NCBI GenBank assembly: GCA_964453665.1
Contig: CAYVQT010000080.1
Coordinates: forward strand, 1 to 12,422
Direction of reading: 5' to 3'
DNA from: DAOUTY01 sp964453665
GTDB lineage: Bacteria; Chloroflexota; Dehalococcoidia; SZUA-161
DNA length: 12,422 nt
Shown here: piece after piece, positions 1 to 7,128 of the stretch
Position numbering within the stretch: the first letter of the stretch is position 1
How the letters are laid out: every line of letters starts with the position of its first letter
The notes under the pieces: generated by a model
Database searches by the model: none
Told to the model about the DNA's origin: nothing
The model's input: only the letters and a program-made list of their open reading frames with translations
Made by a program: the position numbers and the translations under genes

Positions 1-2
1 TA

Positions 3-1589
3 GCAGGTCAAGCCCTTTCTCAATTGATGCACAATCCCCATGACCCTGTCCATATTGAGATACGAGGTCGGCACAGGGATGACTCGTGGCACCACTTTGA
101 AGTGCTGGCGAGAAACCTCCTCGATAATCCCACAGTGGCGGGCATTGTCACGACTTTCCGCGACATCACTGAACGCAAGCAAGCCGAAGCGGCATTGAAC
201 GAACGCCTTCGCTTCGACAGGTTGCTTGCTGAACTTTCAGCCAAATTTATCAATTTACCCGACGCTGAAGTGGATAAGCAAATCGACAACGGGCTCAAAC
301 TTGTTATTGAGTTTCTTGGCGTAGATCGGAGCACATTATTTCAGTTGTCGGAGGACAGGACATGCTTTCAAGTCACGCACTCGTGGGCGGTGGATGGAAT
401 CGAAACCATGCCTATCGGCATATCGAGTGACCTTTTCCCCTACTGCGCTGAGAAAGTGCTCCGTGGGGAGATATTCATGTTCTCACGGCCTGACGATCTA
501 CCCGACGATACTGGCGATGAGAAACAGCTCATTCTGCTGCATGGCATCAAAGCGAACCTGACAATCCCCTTGAAGGTTGGCGGATCGATTTTGGGCGCAG
601 TCGCGTTTGGCTCTTTTCGCTCAGAACGGGTCTGGCCTGACGAGCTGGTTCAACGGTTGCAACTCGTCGCGGATATTTTCGCCAACGCACTGGTGCGCAA
701 GCTGGCGGACGAAGAACTGCGAAAGGCTTACAATGAGTTAGAAATGCGCGTTGAGGAACGAACAGCAGCACTTGTAAAAGCCAACGAAGAATTGCAGACT
801 GAGATCGCTGAACGTAAGCAGGCTGAGGAGGAGAGACAGAGAATGGAGCAGCGGCTTCAGCTTGCGACACGGTTAGCTACAGTCGGTGAGCTGGCAGCCG
901 GTGTTGCACACGAGTTAAACAACCCCCTCACCGCAGTCCAGGCGTACGCCCAGTTTCTATTAGAAAGGAATGACATCGAACAAAATTTGAAGAGCGATAT
1001 AGATATTATCTACAGAGAGGCGCGACGTGCTACCAAAATAACTGGTAACCTGCTTTCCTTTGCCCGCAGGCACAAGCCGGAGAAGAGACTCGTTGCATTA
1101 AACGAAGTCATACAGGATAGTATAGAGCTGCACGCCCATCAAATGAAGGTCAACAATATAAACTTAGTATTAGAAATGGACCCCAATCTCCCTATGACTA
1201 TGGCTGATCCGCATCAGATGGAGCAGATCTTTCTGAACATCATCGCTAACGCCTATCAGGCCATGACAGAGGAACATGGCCAGGGAGAGCTTATTATCAA
1301 GACGGAAAAGGTGGGCGGAATGGTTCTAGTGTCGTTTACTGACGACGGGCCTGGTATTTCAGCAGAGAACCTCAGCAGGATATTCGATCCATTCTTCACC
1401 ACCAAAGAGGTTGGAAAAGGAACAGGCCTCGGTCTCAGCATTTCCTTTGGGATTGTTCATGACCATGGTGGTCATCTATATGCTTCCAGCGAGACTGGCA
1501 AGGGAGCAACTTTCGTTGTGGAGATACCCATTGTGTTTGAGGGTCAGGCTGTGGATGCTGGTAGTAGAGGCATGTCTCAGCAAGACTAA
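3..1589 (+). CDS. PAS-GAF sensor histidine kinase, 5' end outside the window
   Basis: Signal-sensing histidine kinase that would autophosphorylate a His and pass the phosphate to a response regulator. The frame is open without a stop to the left edge and begins inside a PAS domain, so the true start is upstream; residue numbers here count from the TTG at 24. Order: PAS C-terminal half ending in the typical RDITERKQAE (46-55); GAF domain about 65-225; charged coiled coil about 226-280; HisKA with H-box VAHELNNPL, phospho-acceptor H296; HATPase_c with N-box N405/N409, G1 box DDGPGI (440-445), F-box FDPFFTTK and G2 box GKGTGLGL (464-471). All catalytic boxes are intact. No membrane segment is visible in the part present and there is no C-terminal receiver domain. 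No response regulator follows; IS debris begins within about 250 bp, so the partner is upstream, elsewhere, or lost. Function certain at family level, signal unknown. Confidence 0.93.
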   Translation, partial: AGQALSQLMHNPHDPVHIEIRGRHRDDSWHHFEVLARNLLDNPTVAGIVTTFRDITERKQAEAALNERLRFDRLLAELSAKFINLPDAEVDKQIDNGLKLVIEFLGVDRSTLFQLSEDRTCFQVTHSWAVDGIETMPIGISSDLFPYCAEKVLRGEIFMFSRPDDLPDDTGDEKQLILLHGIKANLTIPLKVGGSILGAVAFGSFRSERVWPDELVQRLQLVADIFANALVRKLADEELRKAYNELEMRVEERTAALVKANEELQTEIAERKQAEEERQRMEQRLQLATRLATVGELAAGVAHELNNPLTAVQAYAQFLLERNDIEQNLKSDIDIIYREARRATKITGNLLSFARRHKPEKRLVALNEVIQDSIELHAHQMKVNNINLVLEMDPNLPMTMADPHQMEQIFLNIIANAYQAMTEEHGQGELIIKTEKVGGMVLVSFTDDGPGISAENLSRIFDPFFTTKEVGKGTGLGLSISFGIVHDHGGHLYASSETGKGATFVVEIPIVFEGQAVDAGSRGMSQQD

Positions 1590-1833
1590 GCGCAATATAG
1601 GCGGCGATTGGCGCTCATTATTGATTGGTAATGCTCCCATTGCTTTCCTGTTCACCAGAGTCATACATAGCTTGACGAAAGTATGACGAGAACGGGATGG
1701 CTCCTACATCTTGCGGCAACTAAGATCCCCTACATCTGTGCATAGTATGTCACCACTATTCAACGAAACATCTTATTGTGCAATGTTGACCAGAAATCAA
1801 TCTAAGTAAAGGCGAAGGCAGCCTTGAAAATGA
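1590..1833. other. Non-coding stretch after the kinase
   Basis: I see no convincing gene, RNA or terminator here. Short open frames exist in several phases but lack ribosome binding sites and family features. It is probably remnant DNA between the kinase and the IS3 relic; the missing N-terminal part of that transposase is not recognisable. Confidence 0.4.
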
Positions 1834-2070
1834 TTCGAGGGCCTGAGATCAGAGCTGAAATACGAAGATGTGTACCTGTGTGAGTGTGAGACCTTTGATG
1901 ACGTGATAGCCAGGTTGCCGTATTTCATTGAGGAGGTCTATAATCGGAAGAGACTTCATTCGGCGCCTGGCTACCGCTCACCGAATGACTTTAAGGAGTT
2001 ACTGCTTGTTCGGGAGAACAATCCTTCCCCGGAAGGACCCCGCCGAAATCTCCTAACCCTGACTGTCTAA
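1834..2070 (+). pseudogene. IS3-family transposase (OrfB) C-terminal remnant
   Basis: C-terminal tail of a DDE integrase-type IS3 OrfB. The frame opens after a TGA at 1831 and reads LKYEDVYL, then a segment ending FIEEVYNRKRLHSAPGY, the conserved end of the rve core; the last catalytic Glu region would lie just upstream and is lost. About 75 of roughly 280-300 residues remain, so it cannot be an active transposase. A start at GTG 1870 is only formal. The frame ends at TAA 2068-2070, immediately before what looks like the right end of the element. Family assignment rests on the YNRKRLHS signature from memory of the family. Confidence 0.85.
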
Positions 2071-2088
2071 TCATAGGGGTGCAGTCCA
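2071..2088 (+). repeat. Probable right terminal inverted repeat of the IS3 relic
   Basis: Directly after the transposase stop comes AGGGGTGCAGTCCA, which on the other strand reads TGGACTGCACCCCT. IS3-family ends begin 5'-TG, and such ends lie close to the OrfB stop, as here. The matching left end is not found in the window, consistent with a truncated copy. The exact boundary is inferred. Confidence 0.5.
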
Positions 2089-2143
2089 ATTAGAGACGCG
2101 CTACGGAACATAGAGGAAAAACTAACGAATCTGGAGGGCGAAG

Positions 2144-2338
2144 ATGGCGAGACCGACTAGAGAACACCGCCGTAAAATGCAACGCAATGTGCATGCAGTA
2201 CGCCGCAGAGTCAGGATGGCCGGAGCAGCAAAGAGGCCAGTAGGTTATCGCGGGATTTCACAAGGTGAATTTCATAGAATCCTCGACAAGGCTTCCCGAC
2301 CTATCAAGAAACGCGAATCTGGCCAAGAACAATCTTGA
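2144..2338 (+). CDS. Small, very basic hypothetical protein (64 aa)
   Basis: I do not recognise this protein. It has an ATG preceded at a good distance by GGAGGG (2133-2138), a better ribosome binding site than those of the two large plus-strand genes in the window, which supports real translation. The product is strongly basic, with an Arg/Lys-rich N-terminal half (REHRRKMQR, VRRRVRM) and a more acidic/polar C-terminal part (GISQGEFHRILDKAS). There is no signal peptide, membrane segment or Cys motif. It lies between the IS3 relic and a 14-bp inverted repeat, so it may be a cargo or host gene fragment. A nucleic-acid-binding role is possible from charge alone, but that is guesswork. Confidence 0.5.
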   Translation: MARPTREHRRKMQRNVHAVRRRVRMAGAAKRPVGYRGISQGEFHRILDKASRPIKKRESGQEQS

Positions 2339-2395
2339 ACATCGGTGTTTCATGGTCTCTATGATTGTATCTGAAGCTATACTCATCCAGGGAAT

Positions 2396-2468
2396 CTATG
2401 AATAAGTCCTGATATATGAGATAATACACACAAGATTTATAAAAAAGGGGACGGGGACTTATTCATAG
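2396..2468. repeat. Perfect 14-bp inverted repeat enclosing 45 bp
   Basis: CTATGAATAAGTCC at 2396-2409 is the exact reverse complement of 2455-2468. The 45-bp interior is A/T-rich and ends with the G-rich stretch AAAAAAGGGGACGGGGA just before the right arm. It lies where the left end of the IS5-like relic should be; no IS5-type terminal repeat is seen there. It could be a MITE-like or REP-type hairpin element. I found no second copy in this window. Confidence 0.6.
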
Positions 2469-3259
2469 CGTATCATTTACCAGCCTGGCCTATGACAGCA
2501 AGAAAAAGAAAACACACCGTTAGAAGTTTTTAGAAGAGATGGCCCAGGTGGTTCCCCGGGCAGAATTGTTAGCAGTAATCATGAAGTAATATCCGAAAGC
2601 AGGCAATGGCCGGCAACCGATGCCTATGGAAAGGATGTTACGGATCTACTTCATGCAGCAACGGTACGGGCTTTCAGATCCTGCAACGGAAGATGCCCTC
2701 TATGACAGTGAATCCATGAGGCGATTTGCCGGTATTGATTTTGTAGAAAATGCGATACCTGGCCCCTTCCTCAACCAAAAACAGGGAGAGGTCACGAGAC
2801 GCAGAGATGAAGCAGACGAAAAAAGGGAATCGATGGTATTTTGGGATTAAAGCCCATGTGGGAACGGATACCGGGCGAGGACTGGTACACAGGGCTGTGG
2901 TTACGAACGCATCGGTGCACGATTCCCGGGTTATGGATGATCTGCTTCATGGAGAGGAAACGGCTGTATATGCGGATGAAGCAAAGAGAATGGAATACAA
3001 AGCACGAGGTGTTGAGTGGCGTATCAGCCGAAAGGGCAAGCGAGGCTATCTCCTGAGTGAGGAAGACCGGGAGTGGAATCATACATACAATCGAATTCGG
3101 GCGAAGGGTGAACATGCCTTTATGATAGTGAAGTGTCTGTGGAATTACCGAAAGGTGAGATACAAAGGCCCGTCTAAAAACGCAGCCCGGGTGTTCAGCC
3201 TGTTTGCTTTGGTCAACTTGTATCTGGTGCGAAAAGAGTTATCGATGATGAGGGCGTAG
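2461..3259 (+). pseudogene. Decayed IS5-family transposase
   Basis: A DDE transposase of the IS5 family, broken several times. In the frame of 2461 the sequence reads SFTSLAYDSKKKKTHR, stop TAG at 2521, FLEEMAQVVPRAELL, stop TAA at 2587, then YPKAGNGR and a run including MERMLRIYFMQQRYGLSDP and MRRFAGIDF. After about position 2755 (VENAIP) the family's middle segment with the first catalytic Asp is missing (roughly 45-50 residues by comparison with remembered relatives), and the homology continues in another frame with APSSTKN and MKQTKKGNRWYFGIKAH. The C-terminal half to 3259 keeps the second Asp region (VYADEA), the Glu region RIRAKGEHAF and KVRYKGPSKNAA. Two stops, a deletion and a frameshift make it inactive. 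The N-terminal start is not preserved. Confidence 0.85.
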
Positions 3260-3278
3260 TATGCCTGAAATCTCCAGA

Positions 3279-3298
3279 ACTCCCCATAAAAGGGGGGT
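3279..3298. repeat. GC-rich hairpin after the IS5 transposase
   Basis: ACTCCCC (3279-3285), a 6-nt loop, and GGGGGGT (3292-3298) can form a 7-bp stem with one G-T pair. Neither strand shows a T-tract after it, so it is not a convincing rho-independent terminator. It lies in the 3' non-coding part of the IS5 relic. Confidence 0.35.
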
Positions 3299-3375
3299 TA
3301 AGGGACAACAAAACCCCTAAAAGTAATTTAAAAAAGTCGGTTGAAAATCGAAAATATGAACTGAAAATCAGGTTT

Positions 3376-3401
3376 CGTAAACTTGATCAGAGGTTCCTTA
3401 G
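3376..3401. mobile_element. IS5-type right end with YTAR target, inside the IS1595 relic
   Basis: The minus strand reads GGAACCTCTGATCAAG starting at 3397, a form seen at IS5-family ends (GGAACCTCTGA). It is directly flanked by TTAG on the plus strand at 3398-3401 (CTAA on the minus strand), which matches the YTAR target preference of the IS5 family. The reading frame of the IS1595 transposase crosses this junction and stops within the IS5 end. The opposite IS5 end and the second target copy are not found to the left, so that side was deleted or rearranged. Confidence 0.6.
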
Positions 3402-4142
3402 GTAGTTTTGAACATATTTATGACTAACTACATGATAGTCGCCAGAGATACCACGTTTTACCAAACTCCAGAACCCTTCAATATAGTTCGTATGAACATT
3501 CCCCTGAATATAAACCTTTGCACCATGATCAATTCTAAGATGCCTGTAACCAAGCCTGGCAACGTTATCATAAGCTTTGAACTCATTGGTATAGACAATA
3601 GCTGTAGGGGCAACCTGCTTCTGTATGAAGGGAATGAGAGTGGATTGCTGGACATTGCTGACTGCCTTGGCAACTATCCGCCCTTTTCTCTCAACGGCGC
3701 CAATAACAGGAGTCTTACCCTCCGCTCCCCAGTAGGACTCATCGACTTAAACCTCGCCATTAAGGGGGCTAAGTTCTTCACCAAGCAAGGTGCGAATCTG
3801 CTTAAACATTCTCCATGCAGTCTTATAGGTAACACCGAGTTCTCTCTCAAGCTGTTTAGCAGAAATACCACATCTAGTAGAAGCTATGAGAAAGATGGCA
3901 TAGAACCATGTCTTAAGAGGAGTAGCGGACTTGTGAAAGATAGTGCCGGCAGTCGGATAGACTTGAGTACCACAGTAATCACATTCGTAGCAAGTACGGT
4001 TCTTCACTCTATGATACTTTGTAACCTTCTGGCACTTATCGCAGTAAATACCACTAGGCCAGCGATGATTCTTTATCCATTCAAGGCATTCATTATCGTC
4101 TGGGAACTCTTGTTCAATGTTTTTCAGTGTATACTTTCTCAT
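3387..4142 (-). pseudogene. IS1595-family transposase, nonsense-mutated and 3'-truncated
   Basis: Starts at ATG 4142 with AAGGGG nearby as ribosome binding site. Residues 1-131 contain the zinc ribbon (C34/C37 with C54/C57) and a helix-turn-helix-like region (SAKQLERELGVTYKTAWRMF). A TAA at 3747-3749 interrupts the gene where the family has a sense codon: the frame goes on at once with VDESYWG (first Asp, D134), IVYTNEFKAYD, HTNYIEGFWSLVKRGISG and YHVVSHKYVQNYL. The second catalytic Asp, normally in a TDE motif, is Asn (N186). After YL the frame runs into an IS5 end and stops at 3387, so the C-terminus is lost. Nonsense codon, catalytic replacement and truncation together make it dead. The 5' end of the element should lie between 4142 and about 4215, but I cannot fix it. 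Confidence 0.88.
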
Positions 4143-4159
4143 TATATTAACCCCTTACG

Positions 4160-4188
4160 ACATGTATTATACCAAAATATATACATGT
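4160..4188. repeat. 8-bp palindrome upstream of the IS1595 transposase
   Basis: ACATGTAT (4160-4167) and ATACATGT (4181-4188) are exact reverse complements around a 13-nt A/T-rich loop. It lies in the divergent region between the IS1595 relic (-) and the HdrD-like gene (+). The minus strand carries a TATAAT within the loop that may be the transposase -10 box. It may be part of the IS end or an operator-like site. Confidence 0.35.
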
Positions 4189-4196
4189 TATTAAGG

Positions 4197-4202
4197 TATA
4201 AT
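4197..4202 (+). promoter_or_regulatory. Possible -10 box for the HdrD-like/etfB unit
   Basis: A consensus TATAAT lies 40 bp before the ATG at 4242. No good -35 hexamer is present at 16-18 bp, and the A/T-rich setting makes chance matches likely. If real, it would lie in or next to the IS1595 end, so the metabolic unit may be read from an IS-borne promoter. Weak evidence. Confidence 0.25.
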
Positions 4203-4241
4203 TGCCAAAATTATTTATAAGGGTCGAAAGCAGAAGTAAGA

Positions 4242-6215
4242 ATGAGTACGCTTAGCGCGATAATCTTTAGCATTGTTTTTATTATTAGCATCGGCTTCTT
4301 TGCTTGGAGTTGCTTCAGGCGTTATCGGTTAGTAGCCCGAGGCAAATCAGAAAACCGATTTGATGCTGTTGGCAAGCGATTATTAAATATGTTGGTTTAC
4401 GGATTCGGCCAAAGGAAGGTATTAGGGCGTCGTTATGGCATAAACCACATGATCTTGTTCTGGTGTTTCATCATATTGTTAATAGCAAATGCAGGGTTTA
4501 TACTAAGCGGCTTGTTTCCGGATATTCTGGCATTCTCAAAGCTGCCAAGCCCTGTATACAAAACTCTGGTATATATCTTTGACATACTGTCAGGGTTAGT
4601 CTTAGTAGCTATAATCATAGCAATTGTTCGCCGCATCTTCTTTCCTCCATATTCCGGAGCGAGAAATATGGAAGGGTTTGCAATCCTTATAATGGTTTTC
4701 TTATTAATGAGCACATATTTTGGCCTACATGCCATCGAGATATCTCAACATATAGAGAAAGCCGAAGAAGCTATGCCGATATCTAATTCTGTAGCATCGC
4801 TCTTTATGAAAGATATAAGTCAGGAAAACCTCGCTACTTACGCTAATCTATTTTGGTGGCTTCATGCTTTGATACTCCTCGGTTTTCTGAACTACTTACC
4901 ATACAGTAAGCATATGCACATCATCTCGGCAATTCCCAATTGTTTTTTCAAGCGCCTGGACAACCTAAATAGCCTCCGTCCGGAGCATATAAATAAAGAT
5001 AAAAATTTTGGCGTTGGGCAGGTGTATGAGTTCACATGGAAGGACCTCTTCGATAGTTATTCCTGCACCGAATGTGGCCGCTGCACGAGCGTTTGTCCAC
5101 CACACCTGGTAGGCAAAACGCTTGATCCTCAACGCATTGTGCTTAGCATTAAGACTAACCTTCTAAAAAATGGTTATTTACATCGTAATGATATGCGTAA
5201 TGAAATACCTTTAATAGGAAATAATGGGAAAGCCAGTATATCACCTGAAAGTATATGGGAGTGCACGACTTGCGGAGCTTGCGTGGAAGTTTGTCCAGTT
5301 TGTATCGAACAATACCCTAAAATAATTGATATGCGGCGGCATCTCGTCCTGATGAAAGGCTCCTTTGGCACGGAAATAAAAACCGCTTTCAGAAACATGA
5401 GTAATCATGGCAATCCTTGGGGGAAGCCCTGGTGGTCACGATCTGAATGGTTGAATAAGGCGAAACTCAATAGACTTGGAAGCTGCTCTCAGGCAGAAAT
5501 AGTTTTATGGGTTGGTTGTGTCGATTCCTTCGATGACCGTAATAACCAAGTTGTAATATCATTGGCTAGGATCCTTCAAGCTGCCGGGCTAAATTTCGCA
5601 ATATTAGGCAATGAAGAATGGTGTTGTGGCGACCCAGCAAGGCGTCTTGGTGAAGAATATCTTTTTCAGCTTTTAGCAGCAAGGAACATTGAGACTCTAA
5701 AGAAACACGGTGTACGTGAGATCGTGACTGCCTGCCCTCATTGCTACAATACCATCAAGAATGAATATCCTCAGTTCGGAGGAGATTTTCAGGTGACTCA
5801 TCATACGGAGCTCTTGGCAAGATTAATGGCGGAGGGTAAAATCAGAGTTTCAAACCGGTTGGAAGAGGATGTTGTTTATCAAGACCCATGCTATTTGGGG
5901 CGTTACAATGGAATCTATGAATCACCACGTAATTTATTACGTGCGATGTACACAAGACCTTTAGAAATGGAATCCTCTCGAAATAATAGCCTTTGTTGCG
6001 GTGGAGGAGGTGGGCATATGTGGCTGGCTGAACATGGAAAGGATAAGATTAATCGATTGCGAGTTCGGGATGCCGGGGCAACGAACGCGACTATGATAGC
6101 TACAGCTTGCCCCTATTGCCTTACAATGCTTGAGGATGGTATAAGCGATGAAGGGGAATTAGCAGCCCGTATACGTGTAATGGATATTGCTGAATTAATC
6201 GAGCGGACTTTATAG
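4242..6215 (+). CDS. Membrane-anchored HdrD-like Fe-S oxidoreductase (ETF:quinone-type, CCG domains)
   Basis: Electron-transfer protein of the heterodisulfide-reductase-like (DUF224/CCG) family, thought in anaerobes to link electron-transfer flavoprotein to membrane quinones. The N-terminal 1-225 is a NarI/cytochrome b-like membrane part with hydrophobic segments at about 4-22, 70-92, 108-128, 146-163 and 204-219; H69, H163, H208 and H224/H226 are candidate haem ligands. Two ferredoxin motifs follow: C275-C278-C281-C285 and C341-C344-C347-C351. Two CCG domains complete it: C461C462G with C498PHC501, and C550 with C585C586G and C623PYC626. Everything needed for function looks intact at 657 aa, normal for the fused form. 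The start ATG has only a weak ribosome binding site. etfB follows 9 bp later, so the two are very probably cotranscribed. The direction of electron flow cannot be read from sequence. Confidence 0.9.
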   Translation: MSTLSAIIFSIVFIISIGFFAWSCFRRYRLVARGKSENRFDAVGKRLLNMLVYGFGQRKVLGRRYGINHMILFWCFIILLIANAGFILSGLFPDILAFSKLPSPVYKTLVYIFDILSGLVLVAIIIAIVRRIFFPPYSGARNMEGFAILIMVFLLMSTYFGLHAIEISQHIEKAEEAMPISNSVASLFMKDISQENLATYANLFWWLHALILLGFLNYLPYSKHMHIISAIPNCFFKRLDNLNSLRPEHINKDKNFGVGQVYEFTWKDLFDSYSCTECGRCTSVCPPHLVGKTLDPQRIVLSIKTNLLKNGYLHRNDMRNEIPLIGNNGKASISPESIWECTTCGACVEVCPVCIEQYPKIIDMRRHLVLMKGSFGTEIKTAFRNMSNHGNPWGKPWWSRSEWLNKAKLNRLGSCSQAEIVLWVGCVDSFDDRNNQVVISLARILQAAGLNFAILGNEEWCCGDPARRLGEEYLFQLLAARNIETLKKHGVREIVTACPHCYNTIKNEYPQFGGDFQVTHHTELLARLMAEGKIRVSNRLEEDVVYQDPCYLGRYNGIYESPRNLLRAMYTRPLEMESSRNNSLCCGGGGGHMWLAEHGKDKINRLRVRDAGATNATMIATACPYCLTMLEDGISDEGELAARIRVMDIAELIERTL

Positions 6216-6224
6216 AGAATTAAA

Positions 6225-7106
6225 ATGAAAATAATTGTGTGTGTAAAGCAAGTACCTGATAGCAGTGTGCCAATAGATTTTGATTTAATGAATAATGTTA
6301 TTCGAGAGGAAAGCATAGTCTATGTGATTAATGAAGCTGACGAAAGTGCTCTTCAGGAAGCCTTGCGTATAAAGAGTGCTACCGGAGCAGAAATAACCGT
6401 TATTTCTGCTGGCCCGCGTAGAGTAGAAGAAACTTTAAGGTATTGTTTAAGTTTAGGAGCCGACAATGCCGTTTACCTTAAAGATGAAGATATTATTAGG
6501 TCCGATGCTTATGCTACAGGACGAATATTAGCCTCTTTGATCGGTCGCTATGAATATCAATTAATTCTGTGTGGTACCCAATCAAGTGATTCTTCCAGTG
6601 CTCAGGTAGGACCGACAATAGCCGAGTTTCTAAATATTCCCCAAATTACCTATGCTATAGATATCAAGGTTGATGAGACGAAGGAGTCAGCCACGGTAAC
6701 ACGTTTAATTGACAGAGGTGATCAGATGGTTATCGAATGTCCTTTACCAGCTGTAATCTCTGTGCAACGAAACATACATGATTTGCCTTACCCTACTCTT
6801 CCAATGCGTATTATGGCTAGAGAGGCCTTCATACAGACGTATGACCTACAGTCTCTGGGCTTATCTAATCACGACGTTGGGGTACAAGGTTCACAAATAA
6901 TGCATGAGAAGTTATTTACTCCACGCCCTAAAACAAAGGGTGCAATTATACCGGACAATAGCCTGTCTGTTACAGAGCGGATAAACCTTCTACTATCTTC
7001 AGAAACTAGCTCAAGGGGAGACGCCGATCTGCTTGAAGGAGACCCGGAAATTGTCGCTGATAAAATCGTTGATTATTTAGCAGAAGAGGGCTACTTGATG
7101 GGCTAA
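6225..7106 (+). CDS. etfB: Electron transfer flavoprotein beta subunit
   Basis: Soluble EtfB, partner of EtfA, shuttling electrons between acyl-CoA dehydrogenase-type enzymes and a membrane oxidoreductase. It starts MKIIVCVKQVPDSS, the typical EtfB N-terminus; the nucleotide-binding segment is at 117-130 (GTQSSDSSSAQVGP) and the loop LPYPTLPMRIMARE (187-200) corresponds to the recognition-loop region. At 293 aa it is longer than the roughly 255-residue classical EtfB because of a C-terminal tail ending EGDPEIVADKIVDYLAEEGY, which I recall as common in anaerobe EtfB proteins. Start ATG is 9 bp after the HdrD-like stop, with only a weak AGAGA upstream. No etfA follows: the next gene is convergent and ends 22 bp away. 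EtfA must be encoded elsewhere or was lost. Family call is firm; whether it bifurcates electrons cannot be said. Confidence 0.93.
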   Translation: MKIIVCVKQVPDSSVPIDFDLMNNVIREESIVYVINEADESALQEALRIKSATGAEITVISAGPRRVEETLRYCLSLGADNAVYLKDEDIIRSDAYATGRILASLIGRYEYQLILCGTQSSDSSSAQVGPTIAEFLNIPQITYAIDIKVDETKESATVTRLIDRGDQMVIECPLPAVISVQRNIHDLPYPTLPMRIMAREAFIQTYDLQSLGLSNHDVGVQGSQIMHEKLFTPRPKTKGAIIPDNSLSVTERINLLLSSETSSRGDADLLEGDPEIVADKIVDYLAEEGYLMG

Positions 7107-7128
7107 AATAACTACGTTCACTATGAGC

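Noticed and set aside
547..870. Minus-strand 107-codon frame inside the kinase
   Set aside because: Antisense shadow of the GAF/coiled-coil region; no family features or ribosome binding site.
3408..4220. Plus-strand 270-codon open frame
   Set aside because: It is antisense to the IS1595 transposase, whose zinc ribbon, DDE-type motifs and frame are clear on the minus strand.
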